Source of the DNA: Acidobacteriota bacterium
GTDB taxonomy: Bacteria; Acidobacteriota; Terriglobia; Acidiferrales; UBA7541
Reading direction: 5' to 3'
DNA: 64,000 nucleotides
NCBI GenBank assembly: GCA_003223215.1
Contig: QHYH01000105.1
Coordinates: 1-64,000, forward strand
Shown: one piece after another, positions 34,130-43,902 of the stretch
How the letters are laid out: every line of letters begins with the position of its first letter
Numbering within the stretch: the stretch's first letter is position 1
Notes under the pieces: generated by a model
Told to the model about the DNA's origin: nothing
The model's database searches: none
Seen by the model: the letters and a program-made list of their open reading frames with translations, nothing else
Program-made: the position numbers and the translations under genes

Positions 34130-34870
34130 GGATTCATTTCCTCCGGGGTTCAAGTTGCCAAACAAAAAATGGAAGTACCCAGCCGACGTTGTATTTTGTG
34201 ACCCGACTTCGGGCATCCTCCTCGTGGGTGCAGGTTACCACCGACGACATTCAGTTCGACCGTGCGGCGGCGCGTGCAACCGTCCAGAATCATAGCACCC
34301 AAGATGGTTGCTACATGAAAAGCGTGGAGAAACCAGTGGCCACGAGTGCGGCTCCCCAGGCCAAGCGTCGATTCGATGGGAACCTCTGCACAGAACGGCC
34401 ACCTCATCTTTGCCGACCGCGCCGACGAGGCGAGCACATCGACTCCTAACCGCATTTATCGCGGCTTTGCGGGCTAAGGGCGAGGGTGGGAAGCGATTGG
34501 AGAGTTCGCGAAGAGCGGCTGCCTCCGCGGCAGTGACATCCAGGCTGCGAATGGGCATAAACGGAGATTCTCTTTCCGAGGATCTCCGCATTATCTCTCA
34601 CCACGCCGAATCGAGGCAATGTTCGGCTGAACGTCGGTCCGTCAGAGTTTCGGTCGCTTCCGTGTCGCCGAAGCGGACAACGGCTGTAGATCAGGCTGGA
34701 AGAACGGTAGCAATTCCGGCCACATTCGAGATTACCGGGCTGTGAGCCTTTTCCGTTCTGGTCTCGAACACGTGTCTTGGATTATTCATATCGAGAAGAT
34801 ACGCCCGCAATGAACCCTGCCTAAGCTCTACGGCTCACTGACGGGAGCATGTCAAGCGAGAGTCGATCGA
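34130..34870. other. Intergenic region, no gene seen
   Basis: This is about 740 bases without a convincing gene. Minus-strand stretches around 34235-34560 are open and partly protein-like but have no start with a ribosome binding site and no recognisable family. It may hold decayed coding sequence. Confidence 0.35.
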
Positions 34871-36187
34871 ATGAAGCAAGATCGGAGGGGGACAACATTA
34901 TTGCACGGCAAGGTAAATCGTGTGTTTTCTATCGTCCGCACCTCGGTGCTTTTCTTCTTTGCCATCTTGCCGGTTGCCCTGCACGGGCAGAACGCGATGC
35001 CCTTCGCCGCCGCCGCGGATTCTTTCCTCTATATCAAGGTGCAACTCGAACCCAGCATTATGCGTGCGTCTCTGAAGCCGGGAGACCTTGTGGAAGGCAG
35101 GCTGATTCGTAGCGTCTATTGGCGTGACAAGGAACTGCTTCAAGCGCGCAGCCCTGTCCGCTTGGTAGTCGACAGGTTAGAGCAACGACGGCGTGCGCCC
35201 AATGACCATTGGCCCTGGGCGATGAAGCTTTTCGCTCCCCGGCACGACAAATATCCGACGTTCCGTTTGGCGCAGGTGCTGTTGCCCGACGGCAGAACGA
35301 TGGATTTGCAGGTTTCGCTGTTGTCAATCACGCAGGAGGTCGAGGTCCGGGCAGAGTCGCGGAAAAGGAGCACGAAGGCGAGCGCAGGATCAGCGAAAAC
35401 GCCAGACGCCACCGTCAGGGCGGCCTCTAGCGCGGATTAGAGCGCGTCGACGGCCAGGCTTACCGCCAACCTTCAAGCGTTTGTGGATACCGCGGCTTTT
35501 GCTTCTGAGTCTGGCAGCCAAGCTTCTCTGGCATCCGGGGAGACAATGACGGTTCCTGCAGGCACGCAGGCCAAGGTCATCCTCATGGACGCTGTCAGCG
35601 CGTCCGGGAGTCACGAAGGGGATACTTTTCGAGCCCGACTGATCGAGCCGATCTCGGTTAGTTCCACCTTTGTGTTACCTGCGGGAAGTGTGCTGGAAGG
35701 GAGAGTCGCGAAAGCGCAGAAACCGCGGATGATGAGCCGTTCAGGTTCTCTGCTGCTTTCGTTTACCTCGGTAACCAACCCGGACGGAACCGACAAACGC
35801 ATCGACGCTTCTGTGGCGGGAGTCAGCTTGGACCGGCGCTCGCACACAAGAGTGCGTCCGGAGGGGGAAATGCAAGGCGACCGGCCCGGCGCCGCGTGGA
35901 CGCTTTTAAACCTGGGAGTGACGGGCGGGTTGGCCAAAGTGGCTGATGACGGAACGCAACTGATCTTGGAGGCGATTCTCTCGACGGCGACCGACGTGTC
36001 CACCGCGGGAACTTCGAGGATTGTTTCCGAGTGCGTTTCCGGCGTGTTTATGCTGACGCGGCACGGACGCGACGTGGTGTTGCCGAAATTCACGGAGATG
36101 GAGATTACGTTTAGCCGGCCGGTGGTGCTGTCCGCTGGAGCGCCCAGCGCCGTTGTCGGCGATGCACAGTCGAAAATCGAGCAGTGA
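34871..36187 (+). pseudogene. Secreted hypothetical protein interrupted by an in-frame TAG
   Basis: One reading frame of 439 codons starts at ATG 34871 with a signal peptide (FSIVRTSVLFFFAILPVALHG). It is broken only by TAG at 35438-35440 after SSAD and continues as SASTARLTANLQAFVDTAAF to TGA 36187. The two halves share repeated beta-barrel-like elements: LKPGDLVEGRLIRSVYW and VLLPDGRTMDLQVSLLSI in the first; FRARLIEPISVSSTFVLPAG and MEITFSRPVVLS in the second. This pattern (required Gly-Asp-x-V-x-G-R, 'expensive parameter' strands) recurs in acidobacterial secreted proteins of unknown function. A later start near 35483 could allow the second half alone to be made, but without a signal peptide. 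Confidence 0.6.
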
Positions 36188-36344
36188 CCTGCAGGCGATG
36201 AAAAACCCACACGCGATGCCGCCACAGTAGACGAAGACCACCGAGCACCAGCCTGTACAGCGAGGCTAAACCGGAGATCAACAACAAGAGTTGGGCACGC
36301 TGTTGCTTATTGTCGGAGCCGCAGCTTCAGATCCTAAGCAAAAC

Positions 36345-36374
36345 AATCGGTGGGACCCGAGGGTCCCACCGATT
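36345..36374. terminator. Bidirectional hairpin terminator
   Basis: AATCGGTGGGACCC (36345-36358) and GGGTCCCACCGATT (36361-36374) form a near-perfect 13-14 bp stem. On the minus strand it is followed by GTTTTGC. It sits between the converging genes ending at 36187 (+) and 36398 (-), where a shared terminator is expected. Confidence 0.75.
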
Positions 36375-36397
36375 TGTGTGAGTGGTTTGTGTTTGGT

Positions 36398-39396
36398 CTA
36401 TTTCCCGTCGTCGTCGGCATCGACTGTGACTTTCGGGAAGCGGGTTTTGACGGCTGGAGCCGGTGTTCCTTTGAGCCCTTCCCAAAGGATCTTGTTGTAG
36501 AGCTCGGCAGGAACGCGGTCTTCTCCCGAGAAATCAAAATTGCGGGTTTTCTCCGCCCAGTACTGCGCGTTATGAGTGGGTTTCAAGTCGGGACCAGCAG
36601 CGAACTCGACCTTGGTTGGATCCAGCCCGAGTGTGGTCAGCTTCAGAAGCGTGGATGCGACGGCGTTGAAGGTCCACGATCCGGAAGACTTGATGTCGAA
36701 GAGATCTGCCATCGGTCGCGCGTAATATAGGTGTTCAGGTTGAGGTGCTCTGTGCCCAGGACGTCCTCGATGGTGCGGAGCACGTTGGGTTGGCTGTAGC
36801 GGGTGCTCACGACGGCATGCTGCTTCACGTACGGACCGACGAAGTAGGTCGTGGCACGATGTGAATCGACGTGGTCCGCTCCGTCCTGAGAATCGTCCTC
36901 AATGATGATGATCAAGGTGTCTTTGGCGTACGGGCTGTGAGCCACCGTTTGAACCAACAGGCCGACCGCGCAGTCGTTATCCGCCTGCTGGAGTTCAGGG
37001 GTGTTCACTCCACCCAGCGCCGAGCCGAAACTACCTGTGTGATCGTGGCTGAGCCCGCGGATCATCTGCAGTGAAGGCAGATTGCCATTGGCAACGAATT
37101 GCTGGAACTCACGGTTCCATTCGTTGAAGCGCCAGAAATCCGGGTAGGCCTGATCGTAAGCGCGGAAGTACGGATCATAGAACCCGTTTTCGTAGATAAG
37201 CTGATTGGCCGCGGTGGTCTGGATGACGCCGGCGGCGAAAGGATCGAAAATGGGGTTTGCAATCGTTCCAATACTCCCCGGCGTGTTGGCCATCCACCCA
37301 TAGTTACGAACCGTTCCGCCCGCGTTCAACACCGCATTGAAGATGTACCCCTGCTGATAACCCGTCGGGCCGTCGGTTGCGGCATGGTCGCCGTCGCCGG
37401 CCAGAATGTTGGGCGTGCCGCCCTTGAACGACGAGGTGCGGGTGCTATAGGGCGTAGTTGCGCCGGTTGGGTCAAAGAAAAAGTCGCGCGCGGCAGTGGT
37501 ATTCAGGTTGGCCGGAATGTTGCGGTTCTGGCCTTCGCCTTCATAAGAAAGGCCGCGGTTGACACGTGCATAGTTGATCTGTTGCGTGAGGGTCTCCGTA
37601 TTGGTCACGCGGCCGCGCATGGACCAGGACCAGCCGTCCATGGAGCCGTCGCCGGGGTCCATGAAGTTGTCTATGGTTACGAAGTTCCGCGCCACGCGAT
37701 GGAAACTGGGTGTGACCTGTTCTCCGAAAAGAGTCAGCGAAGGATCGCCGTTGGAACCATTGCCCAAATCGCCAAGAATCTGATCGAACGTACGGTTTTC
37801 CTTCACGATGTAGATGATGTGTTTGATTTTTGAGTGAAGGAAGTTCATAACTTCTTTGTCCGATTCGGCAGCGTTCGGACGATAGCTATTGTTGGCTGCT
37901 ACCTGTGAGGTCAAGTCCAAGAGAGCACTGCTGTCCGGAATCTGAGCGCTGACCAGTGATGCGTGTTCCAATTGGAATTGGTACTGATTGTTGGTGGTAA
38001 GTATGACGGACTCAACCGCGTTGCCACCCGGGAAGGGGCCCCCCGGCGGGGTGATGTACTGGATTCTGGCAAAGTTGCCGTAGCCATAGTCGGGGTTCGG
38101 GCCGGTGTCGCTCTTGCCATTGATGATGTACATCCAGCCGCCATCAGCGCTGAAGGCCACATCGGTCGGGTCATATGCGGTTGGAATCAAGCCAATGGTG
38201 TGGAACGCGTGCGGGCCGCCCAGCGGTATTACCGCGATGGAGTTGGAACCCGCGTTAACGGCGTACAGTGTTGTGTTGGCTGGATTAATGGTGACCGCGG
38301 TGGGTGCCGCGCCCGTGGTGTTCGCGGGGAAATTGAGGTACTCGGGGCCACGCGTATCAATCTTGCGGGTGATCTTGTTGGTTGCGGTGTCAATGACTGC
38401 GACCTGGTCCTGGTTATCCTGTGCAACGAAGAGGGTTGAACCGTCGCGGCTGAGGGTCATGCCGTTGGGATTGCCGTCCGTTGGAATGCGGGCGACTAAC
38501 GTCTTGGTAGCAATGTTGGCGGCAACGACTTCACGATCGCGGTCACAGCCGATATAGGCCGTCATGCCGTTCAATACGACGGAGTAAGGAAACGTGCCGC
38601 CCTTGGTGCCGTTCGGCGCGCCCGAAGTGGCAAAGGGCCGCAGATCGTATTCATAGCGCACGGTCCCAGTGGCTGTATCAATCACGCTGATCGAATCGTT
38701 GTAGTTGTTTGCCGCGACGAGCGTCTTACCGTCGGCGGAAACGGCAAGCCCAGCGACGTTGGGCTCGACGCTGAGCCCCAGGCCAGTCTGATTCGCCTGG
38801 TTGGAGATGCAGCCATTTGGGGCGTGCCCAAGAGCAATCTTGGCGCTCAGCACGAAGCTGGTGCCGTTGTTGGTGTAGGCGTACACCGCGTCGTCACAGC
38901 CGCCGGCGGCATACAGCGTGTGGCTGTCTGGCGCCCAGACCAGACCAGCGTGCGCATTGAGCTGCTGGATCACTTGCTTCAAGGCGGGCTTGCTCTGCTT
39001 GGCGCTGGAAATGTCGTACAGGAACAGGAACTGCGTGGAAGCCCCCGTGTCGATTGTAGCGACAGGATTAGAGGGGTCAGGGTTAGGGTTAGGGACGTAC
39101 AGCGAGTTCATTCCCGCGGTCAGGATCGCCAGGGTCTTGCCATCCGGGCTGACGACGGCCTTCACCGCCTCACCCGCGACGAAATTCGGATAGTTTTTAA
39201 GGCCGGGATTTAGTTCCTGCTGAGCCGCGTTCGGCAAAGCCGTTGGTGTTATATAGAGTCCTGGCGGCGTCGGTGAATTCTTGTCACCATTGTCGGACCT
39301 CGCGTTCGCTTGCGCGTTCGCAAGACCCGCACACGCCAGAATCATCCAGGTGAGAACAATCGTCTTGGGCAATTCGTCGAACCTGAACATTCTCAT
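36398..39396 (-). CDS. Secreted YVTN beta-propeller + phosphoesterase, one frameshift near the end
   Basis: From ATG 39396 (GAGAGGAA upstream) the protein has a signal peptide (VLTWMILACAGLANA), a YVTN-type seven-bladed propeller (about 60-440; blade phrases TLVAANNYNDSISVIDTATG and MTLSRDGSTLFVAQDNQDQV) and a PF04185-type phosphoesterase domain (about 510-900; IIYIVKENRTFDQILGDLGN, SHDHTGSFGSALGG, IIIIEDDSQDGADHVDSHRA). The frame is lost near 36715-36722 after LNTYIT; the neighbouring frame continues PMADLFDIKSSGSWTFNAVA to a stop at 36398. One missing base would give about 1000 residues. The family hydrolyses phosphodiesters or phosphomonoesters such as phospholipids. A hairpin terminator follows. 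Confidence 0.88.
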
Positions 39397-39790
39397 GCTG
39401 CAGTTCCTCTCGTTGTGAAGTCTCCTCACGATTCCTACCGTGAGGCCGTGTCGGACCGTACCATGCAGCTCTGGCGACCACGCTACAGTTCAGAGAAAGA
39501 TGCGTGAAATCTTCGGGAGTGTATTGCCGTTTACATGGAGTGGTGGGGCGATAAAGCCGCTTAACCGGATAGGTGCTCTACTCTCAAGCGGTTCCAATTG
39601 TGACGGGCCTTCTGTGAGTTTCTACCTGCGCTCTGAGCCAGCGTTCCAGTTTCGCCACGACCTCATCCTGCATGACCAGACTCCAAGCGCCTAAACCAAG
39701 CATTTCACGGACTCTTCATACTTCTGAAATCTCGCCATCATTAAGGAGCCGTATGAAAACAGGGCACGCGCGACAAGAAAGGGTGCTTCG

Positions 39791-40948
39791 ATGAAAACTT
39801 ATCTGTTCGGATTGGCAGTCAGTCTGGCGCTCGCAGTAGGCATGCCTGCTGCGCGGGCCCAAAATAACCAGGATAACCAAGACGGCATCCCGAGGCTCGA
39901 TCACGTGTTCGTGATCGTCCTTGAGAATCACAACAGTTTTACGAGTTTCGGCAGCATCGGCATTCTTGATAACCCGCAGGCGCCGCAGATCCGAGCGCTC
40001 GCGCAGAAATATAACGTGGCCCCGAACTACCATGGAGTCTGGCACCCGAGCCTGCCGAATTATCTTGCGATGATCACAGGCGATTGGATTGGGACTGACG
40101 TCCTCGGGACCGGGCACACATATCCAAAGGGCAGCAGGGTGGGCATCAGCGATGATGACTCGCCGTCGGTCGCCACGGACTACGGGCCGCCAGCCAACCC
40201 TTCATTCCATCGGTGGACTGTTCAGCTTCCGTCGGTTGCGGGCCAGTTGGTCAAAGCCGGCAAGGACTGGCGGGCGTACCTGCAGAACATTCCTGTATCG
40301 GGCACGAGTCTCGCCAATTGGCCTGGAGACAACAACACGGCCAAGCTCTATGCGGTGAAACACAACCCATTTCCTTACGTGGCTGAGATTCAGGCCGACC
40401 CAAACCAATTCGCCAAGCAGGTCCCGATCGAGCAGTTGTTCAGCGATCTCGGCAGCGGAAAGGTCCCCGCGTTCTCCTACATCGTGCCGGACCAATGCCG
40501 CGACATGCATGGCATCGGCAACCCGCTGGCGCCCTGCGGCGGCGCGTTTGATACCGACGACAATGACGTCAAGCGCGGCGATGACGAGACCGGATGGCTG
40601 GTCAACGCGATCACCGGCAGCCCGGTATGGCAGCGCGGCCGCAATGCTCTGTTCATCGTATTCGACGAGGGGAACGGTCCCCTGACCTGCGCCTACGATC
40701 CGGATCATGGCGTGGACACTGCTCCCGGATCACTGCTGCCGGGTGCCGATTGCTACGCTCCGGCAAATTACAATGACCGAGTGGTGTTCATTGCCATCAC
40801 GAACTACGGAGCGCATGGCCTCCAGGACCCCCGCTCTTACAACCACTTTTCGTTGCTGAAAACGATTGAAGCTGCTTTTGGCCTGCCATTTCTTGGGCAT
40901 GCGGCAGACGCCACCACGAACACCTTGGCGCCGCTCCTGGTACCGTAG
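39791..40948 (+). CDS. Secreted phosphoesterase (PF04185-type acid phosphatase/phospholipase)
   Basis: This intact 385-residue protein has a signal peptide (GLAVSLALAVGMPAARA) and an alkaline-phosphatase-fold phosphoesterase. Family motifs are DHVFVIVLENHNSFTSFGSI (about 37-56; the metal/nucleophile strand), HGVWHPSLPNYLAMITGD (about 81-98; HPSLPNY), VPAFSYIVPDQCRDMHGIGN (about 225-244) and ALFIVFDEGN followed later by YNHFSLLKTIEAAFGLP. It lies 395 bases from, and divergent to, the propeller-phosphoesterase gene, suggesting a local phosphorus-scavenging pair. I see no Pho box that I would defend. Confidence 0.9.
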   Translation: MKTYLFGLAVSLALAVGMPAARAQNNQDNQDGIPRLDHVFVIVLENHNSFTSFGSIGILDNPQAPQIRALAQKYNVAPNYHGVWHPSLPNYLAMITGDWIGTDVLGTGHTYPKGSRVGISDDDSPSVATDYGPPANPSFHRWTVQLPSVAGQLVKAGKDWRAYLQNIPVSGTSLANWPGDNNTAKLYAVKHNPFPYVAEIQADPNQFAKQVPIEQLFSDLGSGKVPAFSYIVPDQCRDMHGIGNPLAPCGGAFDTDDNDVKRGDDETGWLVNAITGSPVWQRGRNALFIVFDEGNGPLTCAYDPDHGVDTAPGSLLPGADCYAPANYNDRVVFIAITNYGAHGLQDPRSYNHFSLLKTIEAAFGLPFLGHAADATTNTLAPLLVP

Positions 40949-41202
40949 GATCGCTAAAAGGTAGGAAGCCGTTTTCGGAGCACCAAATCATGTCTGGTCA
41001 GGCTGTCTGTTGCTTGGGGCGGTCAGTCAGCGCGCTGCAAGGCCCACCCAGAGCATTCTTCCTGCCGGGGCCACTACAACCGTGCACAGAATCCATTTCA
41101 GGCCGACTGTCGAAAGCGGCCGCTGAGGTAGACGTCTAGGATGCTTCCTGGCACGGATCCCGCGAGAACGGACCCCACAAATACTAGATTCACGTTTCCG
41201 AG

Positions 41203-41254
41203 CCCCGTGCCTGTCACGCGGGAGGCCACGGGTTCGAGTTCCGTCGTCCCCGCC
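41203..41254 (+). pseudogene. 3' half of a tRNA-Asp (GTC), possible attachment-site relic
   Basis: CTGTCAC (41211-41217) is the exact tRNA-Asp anticodon loop (GTC at 41213-41215), followed by the 3' anticodon strand GCGGG, a variable loop, a T-arm ACGGG-TTCGAGT-TCCGT (41228-41244) and an acceptor strand CGTCCCC plus discriminator G. There is no D-arm and no 5' GGGGACG. Fragments of this kind are left at the edge of elements that integrate into tRNA genes. No integrase is seen nearby. It is not a working tRNA gene. Confidence 0.65.
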
Positions 41255-41351
41255 CCTTCAAGAACATTGGCGAGAATTGGTCTATTCGGTGCGAGAGCAT
41301 TTTTTGAAATGGCAGGCTGGAACGTCGGGGAAACTGTTGCTTTCGGGTGGG

Positions 41352-42215
41352 CTACTCTGCAGCCTTAACTGCTAATGTTTCGATAATGGAGACATTCTGA
41401 AGCAACTCCTCTGGCAAGCCGTGCCTCTGCTTTAAATATTCGGGACTGTTGTAGGAAACCCAGACCTTGCCCTGGTTATCTTCCCAAACCAAGATTTTTA
41501 GAGGAAGGTCTATGGCGATGCTTGGTGCAGCCAGCATCAGCGGTGTGCCGGCTTTGGGGGTGCCAAAGATCAGCAACTTCGTGGGAGGCATTTTCATTCC
41601 TATCTTCGCCGCTTCGCCGCTGTGGTCCACGAATGCAAACAGTGTGACTTCCTTTGACTGAAGGACAGTCTTTAGCTTTTCCACTGTCTTCTCGACGGAG
41701 TGGTTGCTGGGCTTGCTGATGATTCCTTTGCTTGTTTCAGGAGTGGTCGTTGTTGCCGGTGCCATGGTTTTCTCCTTGATATTTTGTGATTCAATATTCG
41801 CTGAACCGCGCACAGAAACCAGATAGATCGCCATTGCGAGTCCGACCAGCGTCAGAAATAACGCTGTGGCAAGAGCCGGGATCAACGAACGAGAACCCTC
41901 GGTTTCGGCTTTGTCCAGTTCGCGAACCAATTGAACATGGCGTCGAGCAGAAGAAAGATTTACGAGGACGCCCGCCGCAATGAGCGCAGTTCCGAACCAT
42001 AGCGATAGTCCGGTCGAAGATGCGGACCCAGGCTGCCGAAAAAACTGAAGCTGCCGCAGGAAAAGCCCGAACCGCGCCACGACAAAACCGAATCCCATCA
42101 GCGCCAGGCCTGTGCGTATCCACGCAAGAAACGTTCGTTCGGCGGCAAGATAATCACGGAGGTCCGCTTTCTGCTTTGTTTCCGTGGATCTTTCCAATGC
42201 AGCCTCCGCAGTCAC
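41352..42215 (-). CDS. DUF202 membrane domain fused to DUF302 domain (possibly two genes)
   Basis: Residues 1-140 are a DUF202/YidH-like membrane protein: RDYLAAERTFLAWIRTGLAL and MGFGFVVARFGLFLRQL, then helices at LWFGTALIAAGVLVNLSSA and LIPALATALFLTLVGLAMAI. Residues about 155-287 are a DUF302 domain: VEKTVEKLKTVLQSKEVTLF, MKMPPTKLLIFGTPKAGTPL and ALDLPLKILVWEDNQ-like core. Between them, AAGGAGAAAACC precedes an internal ATG at 41765 (residue about 151), a textbook ribosome binding site. The likely history is two adjacent genes whose frames became joined by loss of the first stop; both the fusion and a separate DUF302 protein could be made. Functions are unknown; DUF302 proteins bind heme or nucleotides in some cases. 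Confidence 0.8.
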   Translation of the reverse strand: MTAEAALERSTETKQKADLRDYLAAERTFLAWIRTGLALMGFGFVVARFGLFLRQLQFFRQPGSASSTGLSLWFGTALIAAGVLVNLSSARRHVQLVRELDKAETEGSRSLIPALATALFLTLVGLAMAIYLVSVRGSANIESQNIKEKTMAPATTTTPETSKGIISKPSNHSVEKTVEKLKTVLQSKEVTLFAFVDHSGEAAKIGMKMPPTKLLIFGTPKAGTPLMLAAPSIAIDLPLKILVWEDNQGKVWVSYNSPEYLKQRHGLPEELLQNVSIIETLAVKAAE

Positions 42216-42440
42216 GGATTCGGATCTACTCGGATAAGATCTTAGCCATCGCTCCCTTGTCTTGTGATGAAGAGGTCATAGTAAGACAAACGGAGGTTCG
42301 CGCATCACCCCCTCCGTGAAATCTACTATCACTTCTGCGCAAGCGCGGCACGTTCTCAGGCTTGGAACTCTCGTGGATCCGGAGCCGATGCAGCCCGGCA
42401 TGAGCGCTACGGCTGTCCACGGAGGGAGAATCATTGATAC

Positions 42441-43265
42441 TCACGGCCTGCTCTCAGACAGGCTGGAGGCAGGTGGATGCTGTGCGACAAGCGCGGCGGG
42501 AGTCACGCCATTGACGCGGTCGATGTGGTGCTCGATACTGAGAATTTTCTTGCCGTAGAGTCTTACCTCCACGAAGGTCTGATCCCTCGCGGGAAGCCAA
42601 AAGTCGCCGATTTTTTCGTACTGACGCACGAAATCGGCTCGCTTGATCCAAAAGGACGGATTCTTCGCCGGATGTCCGGAAATTCGGACAACCGCGAACT
42701 CCTGGCTCTCAATCCATATCTTTCCTTCGAAGAGATACTTGTCTCTGCGCTGGGGAAGAGCTTCAACGACGAAACAGCGGTGGTGGCCGAGATCTTCTTC
42801 GCCGAGCAAACGAAAAGTGTAGTTCGCGGGACTGATCGAGCTATCACGACGGTCCTGTCCCGCGGAAGCGGAGGCTTCGCTTTCCATTAAGCGGTTGAGC
42901 ACGAGATGGCGAACCACGCTGGAGCCTTCCGCCGCAATCGTCGCGAATGTCTTTTTGTCTGGGGCGACATAGTCCATCCGCACCGTTTCCTTCGCGCGAA
43001 CTTTGCCGTTGAGATCGCTTACAGCATAGGTTCGTACCGCGGAATATTCCCGCAATCCGGCATTGCGAATCTCATTGTGCTTCACGAGATCAGCGAAAAT
43101 CTGGTCTCCACTGGAAGACGGTCTCGCGGGCTGGAGCGGCTCTGGAAGTACGATCTGTTCCCCGCTTTGGTTGGATTGTCCCGCTGCGGGAATTCCGCCG
43201 GCTATGATCCCAGCCACCAGGAGAGCTCCCAGGAAGCATACTCTTGCCGCGCCAAGGATTTGCAT
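42441..43265 (-). CDS. LolA-like outer-membrane lipoprotein-sorting family protein
   Basis: From ATG 43265 (GGAGAG nine bases upstream) the product is about 274 residues with a signal peptide (ARVCFLGALLVAGIIAGGIP). The remainder is a half-barrel LolA/LolB-type fold: LREYSAVRTYAVSDLNGKVR and MDYVAPDKKTFATIAAEGSS, then CFVVEALPQRRDKYLFEGKI and FAVVRISGHPAKNPSFWIKR, with IGDFWLPARDQTFVEVRLYG near the end. Such proteins are periplasmic carriers of lipids or lipoproteins. It stands alone here; no LolCDE genes are present. Confidence 0.78.
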   Translation of the reverse strand: MQILGAARVCFLGALLVAGIIAGGIPAAGQSNQSGEQIVLPEPLQPARPSSSGDQIFADLVKHNEIRNAGLREYSAVRTYAVSDLNGKVRAKETVRMDYVAPDKKTFATIAAEGSSVVRHLVLNRLMESEASASAGQDRRDSSISPANYTFRLLGEEDLGHHRCFVVEALPQRRDKYLFEGKIWIESQEFAVVRISGHPAKNPSFWIKRADFVRQYEKIGDFWLPARDQTFVEVRLYGKKILSIEHHIDRVNGVTPAALVAQHPPASSLSESRP

Positions 43266-43374
43266 TGTTGTGATCTCTCCGTGCGCCACGCAGGCGCGCG
43301 GCCGCCCTAGTCTTCGAAGCTCCTAGCTCCACCCTTCAAGCGATTCGTTACCAAGTTCGTCCAGACGAACTCGA

Positions 43375-43512
43375 TTACGCGCGCGTCGTTGTAGCAATAA
43401 GCGAGCGTTCGAGCGGATCGAGACCGGCAATTTTGCGCAGTCGTATGCGCTCTGCCTCCAAACGCTCCCTGATTTCTGGATCGTTCGCAATCTGGACGAG
43501 ACGCGTCGCCAT
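43375..43512 (-). CDS. Small charged protein, 45 residues
   Basis: ATG 43512 is preceded by AGGAGGACTCG, an excellent ribosome binding site at proper spacing. The product, MATRLVQIANDPEIRERLEA and then ERIRLRKIAGLDPLERSLIA, is a single charged helix. I do not recognise it; it could be a DNA- or protein-binding helix or the head of a lost longer gene. Confidence 0.45.
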   Translation of the reverse strand: MATRLVQIANDPEIRERLEAERIRLRKIAGLDPLERSLIATTTRA

Positions 43513-43902
43513 CGAGTCCTCCTGCGCCCGGAATTTTGCTCTGGTTAAAGGGATTCGAGGTGGTACGGGAATGGGTGAACTGAAAGTACGCTGGGAACAC
43601 GGCTAGTTGCTGCGGCCGCAATGTGCACGGAAATACCGCAGTCAGTATTGGCCCCACGTATTTCGCTCTGGAGGTGAACATCTGAACTCCGGAGACCCAG
43701 CTAGGCCGTCGAATTTTTTTCTCGAACTTTAGATGCACCTCGCGGACAGAAGATGGAAAAAAAATCGTCGTACTGGTACCGCAGCACTTGCCGATATCCT
43801 GAGTGCCAACTCCCAGACCCGCGCATTTGTACGCTATGTGTCCGGCCTTGGCGCAGCGATTTGCCAGCCCTATCGGTACGTCGGGGCTGCCATGGGGGCG
43901 CT

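Noticed and set aside
34235-34591. 118-residue minus-strand frame in the 34-kb gap
   Set aside because: No start context, family or codon periodicity that I can defend.
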